A stretch of 64,000 nucleotides of DNA, from positions 1 to 64,000 of the forward strand of contig NZ_JAUORH010000008.1 in the NCBI RefSeq assembly GCF_030547425.1, in the 5' to 3' direction. The position numbers and the translations under genes were made by a program. Positions 61,706 through 64,000 of this stretch are shown in pieces (the stretch's first letter is position 1; the number at the start of each line of letters is the position of its first letter). A model generated the notes under the pieces. The model did not search any database. It saw only the letters and a list, made by a program, of their open reading frames with translations, and was not told the DNA's origin. The stretch comes from Tenacibaculum sp. 1_MG-2023 (GTDB lineage: Bacteria; Bacteroidota; Bacteroidia; Flavobacteriales; Flavobacteriaceae).

Positions 61706-63463
61706 TTATACTTCTTGGTAATTTTCCAACAAAAGTAAACCGTTTTCAATTAACGTAGTGTAACTCTTGTTACTTTTCATATTTTCAATGTATTCACGTA
61801 ACGTTTCTTTTATTGAAAAATTGTTTAGCACAGCTAACTCTAACAACTCTAATGGCAATAACCAATCGTTTTTAAACTGCGTGTTTACTTCTTTAAAAAT
61901 TTCCTGAATTTTTTCCTCAGAAACCATGCCATTTTCTCTTATCTCTCTTACTTTGTCATACAAACTATATAACCTTTTATCTGATTCAGAGTACTGAATT
62001 TTGTGTGTTTTAGTTTCCGATACTTTTCCTACATCTCCAAAAGAAACCACATCTGCTGATCCAGCAAAAGCTGATACTATCTCAACTCCAACCGCCATAT
62101 CATAAATTCCCCAATCTGGGTGAAATAACAATGTGTCACCATGAGTTACAGTACAGTTTTTAAAAGAAATTAGTAAAATTCTACCACGTAAATCTCTAGT
62201 TCCAGTAATAACTTCTCCTACTACTTTTATTCCTCCTTCAAACTCTAACGTAACTTGCTCTCCTTCATAAATTCCATAAGCCTTCAAATCACGCGGACTC
62301 ATATTTTCTATCGGAATATTAATTCCTTTTAACTTCCCTATCGGACTTCCAAAACCTTCTGCATGATAAGTAATCCCGTGACCTATTAATTCTTTATCTC
62401 TATTTGCTAACGCAGTAGGACCTGTCGTTTGCACATAAATAGCTTTGTTATTCTCTTCTGTTATTACATTTGTAAAAACACCCGATATCTGAATACCAGT
62501 ACTCAACTCAATAGTTCCTAAATTTTTAGAGTCTATTAGTTTTTCTATCCCTTTTAATCCCCCTGTTCGTATTGCCATTTTATTAGCAAACTGTTCCAAC
62601 ACCAAACTCAAGTGAGCAAAATCTGGCGTAACAAACAATTGAGGTTGCGGCTTAGTAATATCAAAACTTACGTTGGCAGCATCTAATGTATACGGAACTT
62701 TTTCTACCTCATTTTTCATACACCACTTACTTTCTCCGATAGAAGATAGCAATCCTGCTCCATAAATTTTGGGGTTTTCAAGAGTTCCAATCAATCCATA
62801 CTCAACCGTCCACCAGTGTAAGTTTCTTATTTGAGCCATTTCAGAAAGCTCACCCATATTATCTTGTAACCACTCCACTTTTTCTTGCGCTTCATCAATA
62901 TCTTTTTGAGTAGAGTTAGGATCTTCTTTTAAAATAGATAACAAACGAATAGCTTCATACATTTCATAATCTTTTGCAGAAGAAATTGCTTTTGCTCCTA
63001 TTTCTCCAAAACGCCTTAAATATTCAGCGTACTCTGGATTTGCGATAATTGGTGCATGCCCTGCTGCTTCATGAATAATATCAGGAGCAGGCGTATATTC
63101 AATATGATCTATAGTACGCATGTCAGACGCAATCACTAACACGTTGTATGCTTGGAACTCCATAAAAGCATTTGGTGGTATAAAACCATCAACAGATACT
63201 GCTGCCCAACCTATTTCTTTTAAAATACGGTTCATTCCTTGCATATGAGGAATTTTCTCTACTGAAATACCTGTTTTTTTCAGCCCTTCTAAATACGAAT
63301 CATGTGCTACTTTTCCTAAATAATCTACATTCATACGCATCACATAACGCCATACAGCTTGGTTTTGAGCCGTATATTCATTATATGGCTGTTGTACCAC
63401 AAATTTATGTAAGTGCTTGGGTAACTTCTTAGTAACTTCATTTAACTCAAAGTGAGGCTCCAT
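61706..63463 (-). CDS. Aromatic amino acid hydroxylase (phenylalanine 4-monooxygenase family)
   Basis: 585 residues. Catalytic domain with the iron facial triad H131, H136 (DIIHEAAGHAP) and E221 (WWTVEYGL). The C-terminal 300 or so residues (GIQISGVFTNVITEENN ... EGGIKVVGEVITGTRDLRGRILLISF ... LLFHPDWGIYDMAVG) are not part of the classic bacterial enzyme of about 280 residues. Pterin-dependent hydroxylation of phenylalanine, or a related aromatic substrate, is expected. Confidence 0.92.
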   Translation of the reverse strand: MEPHFELNEVTKKLPKHLHKFVVQQPYNEYTAQNQAVWRYVMRMNVDYLGKVAHDSYLEGLKKTGISVEKIPHMQGMNRILKEIGWAAVSVDGFIPPNAFMEFQAYNVLVIASDMRTIDHIEYTPAPDIIHEAAGHAPIIANPEYAEYLRRFGEIGAKAISSAKDYEMYEAIRLLSILKEDPNSTQKDIDEAQEKVEWLQDNMGELSEMAQIRNLHWWTVEYGLIGTLENPKIYGAGLLSSIGESKWCMKNEVEKVPYTLDAANVSFDITKPQPQLFVTPDFAHLSLVLEQFANKMAIRTGGLKGIEKLIDSKNLGTIELSTGIQISGVFTNVITEENNKAIYVQTTGPTALANRDKELIGHGITYHAEGFGSPIGKLKGINIPIENMSPRDLKAYGIYEGEQVTLEFEGGIKVVGEVITGTRDLRGRILLISFKNCTVTHGDTLLFHPDWGIYDMAVGVEIVSAFAGSADVVSFGDVGKVSETKTHKIQYSESDKRLYSLYDKVREIRENGMVSEEKIQEIFKEVNTQFKNDWLLPLELLELAVLNNFSIKETLREYIENMKSNKSYTTLIENGLLLLENYQEV

Positions 63464-63578
63464 AATGTTGTTTGTTTTGCTGTGTAAATTTAAGTTTTTT
63501 ATAGTTCACAAAAAATTGATATCCGTTAAATTATATATTTTGTATTTTTACTTTCGGGACTAATAAAACAACATATTG

Positions 63579-64000
63579 ATGAAAATTAAAGGAGGTTTTA
63601 AGACTCGTTTACTTATAGGGATAGCTATTGTAGCTTTTGCTTATTTACGTAAATGCAGTCAACAAGAGGTAAATCCTTACACAGGAAAAACACAAGCTGT
63701 TAGCTTATCTTCAGAACAAGAAATCGCTATCGGACTACAACAAGCTCCTGTAATGACTCAACAGCATGGAGGTTTATACCCTAACAAAAATGCTCAAGCA
63801 CTTGTAGACAAAGTTGGTGCAAAACTTATAAACAACACTGTAGCTAAAAAATCTGGCTATCAGTTCGATTTTCATTTATTAAGAGACGAAAAAACTATTA
63901 ATGCTTTTGCTTTACCAGGCGGACAGGTTTTTATTACTCATGCCCTGTTTTCTCAATTAAAAAACGAAGATCAATTAGCAGGAGTTTTAGGGCATGAAAT
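63579..64000 (+). CDS. M48 family metalloprotease lipoprotein, 5' part (cut by window end)
   Basis: 141 residues are visible. Hydrophobic start with a lipobox-like LRKC (Cys26), then SLSSEQEIAIGLQQAPVMTQQHGG, INAFALPGGQVFITHALFSQL and the first part of the zinc motif, GVLGHE, where the window ends. Matches periplasmic Oma1/LoiP-type M48 proteases of envelope quality control. Start taken at MKIKGGFKTRLLIG. Confidence 0.88.
   Translation, partial: MKIKGGFKTRLLIGIAIVAFAYLRKCSQQEVNPYTGKTQAVSLSSEQEIAIGLQQAPVMTQQHGGLYPNKNAQALVDKVGAKLINNTVAKKSGYQFDFHLLRDEKTINAFALPGGQVFITHALFSQLKNEDQLAGVLGHE

Overview
The window is AT-rich (about one third G+C by eye) and reads as a chromosome segment of a marine member of the Flavobacteriaceae. 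Tenacibaculum or a close relative is my inference. The evidence is a type IX secretion (T9SS) adhesin with its PorP/SprF and OmpA partners, SusC-like/OMP beta-barrel proteins, GSCFA, DUF6261, a zeaxanthin-type carotenoid cluster, and promoters of the Bacteroidota TTG/TAnnTTTG type in front of many genes.

Layout. 1-5015: the 3' end of a very large T9SS type-B adhesin, then PorP/SprF and a PD40-OmpA lipid-anchor-type protein, as one operon. 5036-5770: two copies of an initiator tRNA unit (promoter, tRNA-fMet, terminator). 5867-11525: era, a small membrane protein, der and an outer-membrane barrel protein. 11784-21209: a GAF-domain protein, an HD-Pycsar-effector-like membrane protein facing it, an XdhC plus MobA-like pair, a giant metallophosphoesterase-barrel lipoprotein and DUF423. 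21252-25013: a four-gene leftward operon of little-known proteins (two N-terminally related paralogues, a small-domain protein, an M48 peptidase with a TerB-like tail). 25105-27712: LytTR regulator and TPR histidine kinase.

29562-37250 is the accessory region. A MIX/VasX-like type VI effector candidate is followed by a membrane immunity candidate carrying a run of ten G and by a truncated immunity-like paralogue. This abuts a leftward array in which the 3' end of an HExxH lipoprotein gene plus a small lipoprotein gene is repeated three times with progressive decay. The first small lipoprotein carries a (AATAA)6 microsatellite in its signal peptide. Beyond it lies a 41-bp hairpin tandem repeat (about 5.7 copies).

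37450-46257: DUF6261, PhoD-like phosphatase, a TPM/LemA/MerR/M23 run and alaS. 46295-60316: a long leftward block that looks like a light/oxidative-stress regulon. It is headed by a CarH-like B12-binding MerR regulator, then fasciclin, crtI, crtB, an unknown, a crtZ-like hydroxylase, lycopene cyclase, TspO, a TetR regulator, an ABC1 kinase, flavin reductase, two SDR proteins, CIA30, glutathione peroxidase, SRPBCC and photolyase. 60428-64000: GSCFA, rhodanese, aromatic amino acid hydroxylase and the start of an M48 lipoprotein.

The genes that work together most clearly are the adhesin trio, the light regulon, the kinase-regulator pair and the effector-immunity pair. The cassette array and the four-gene operon are the best candidates for something not yet described.
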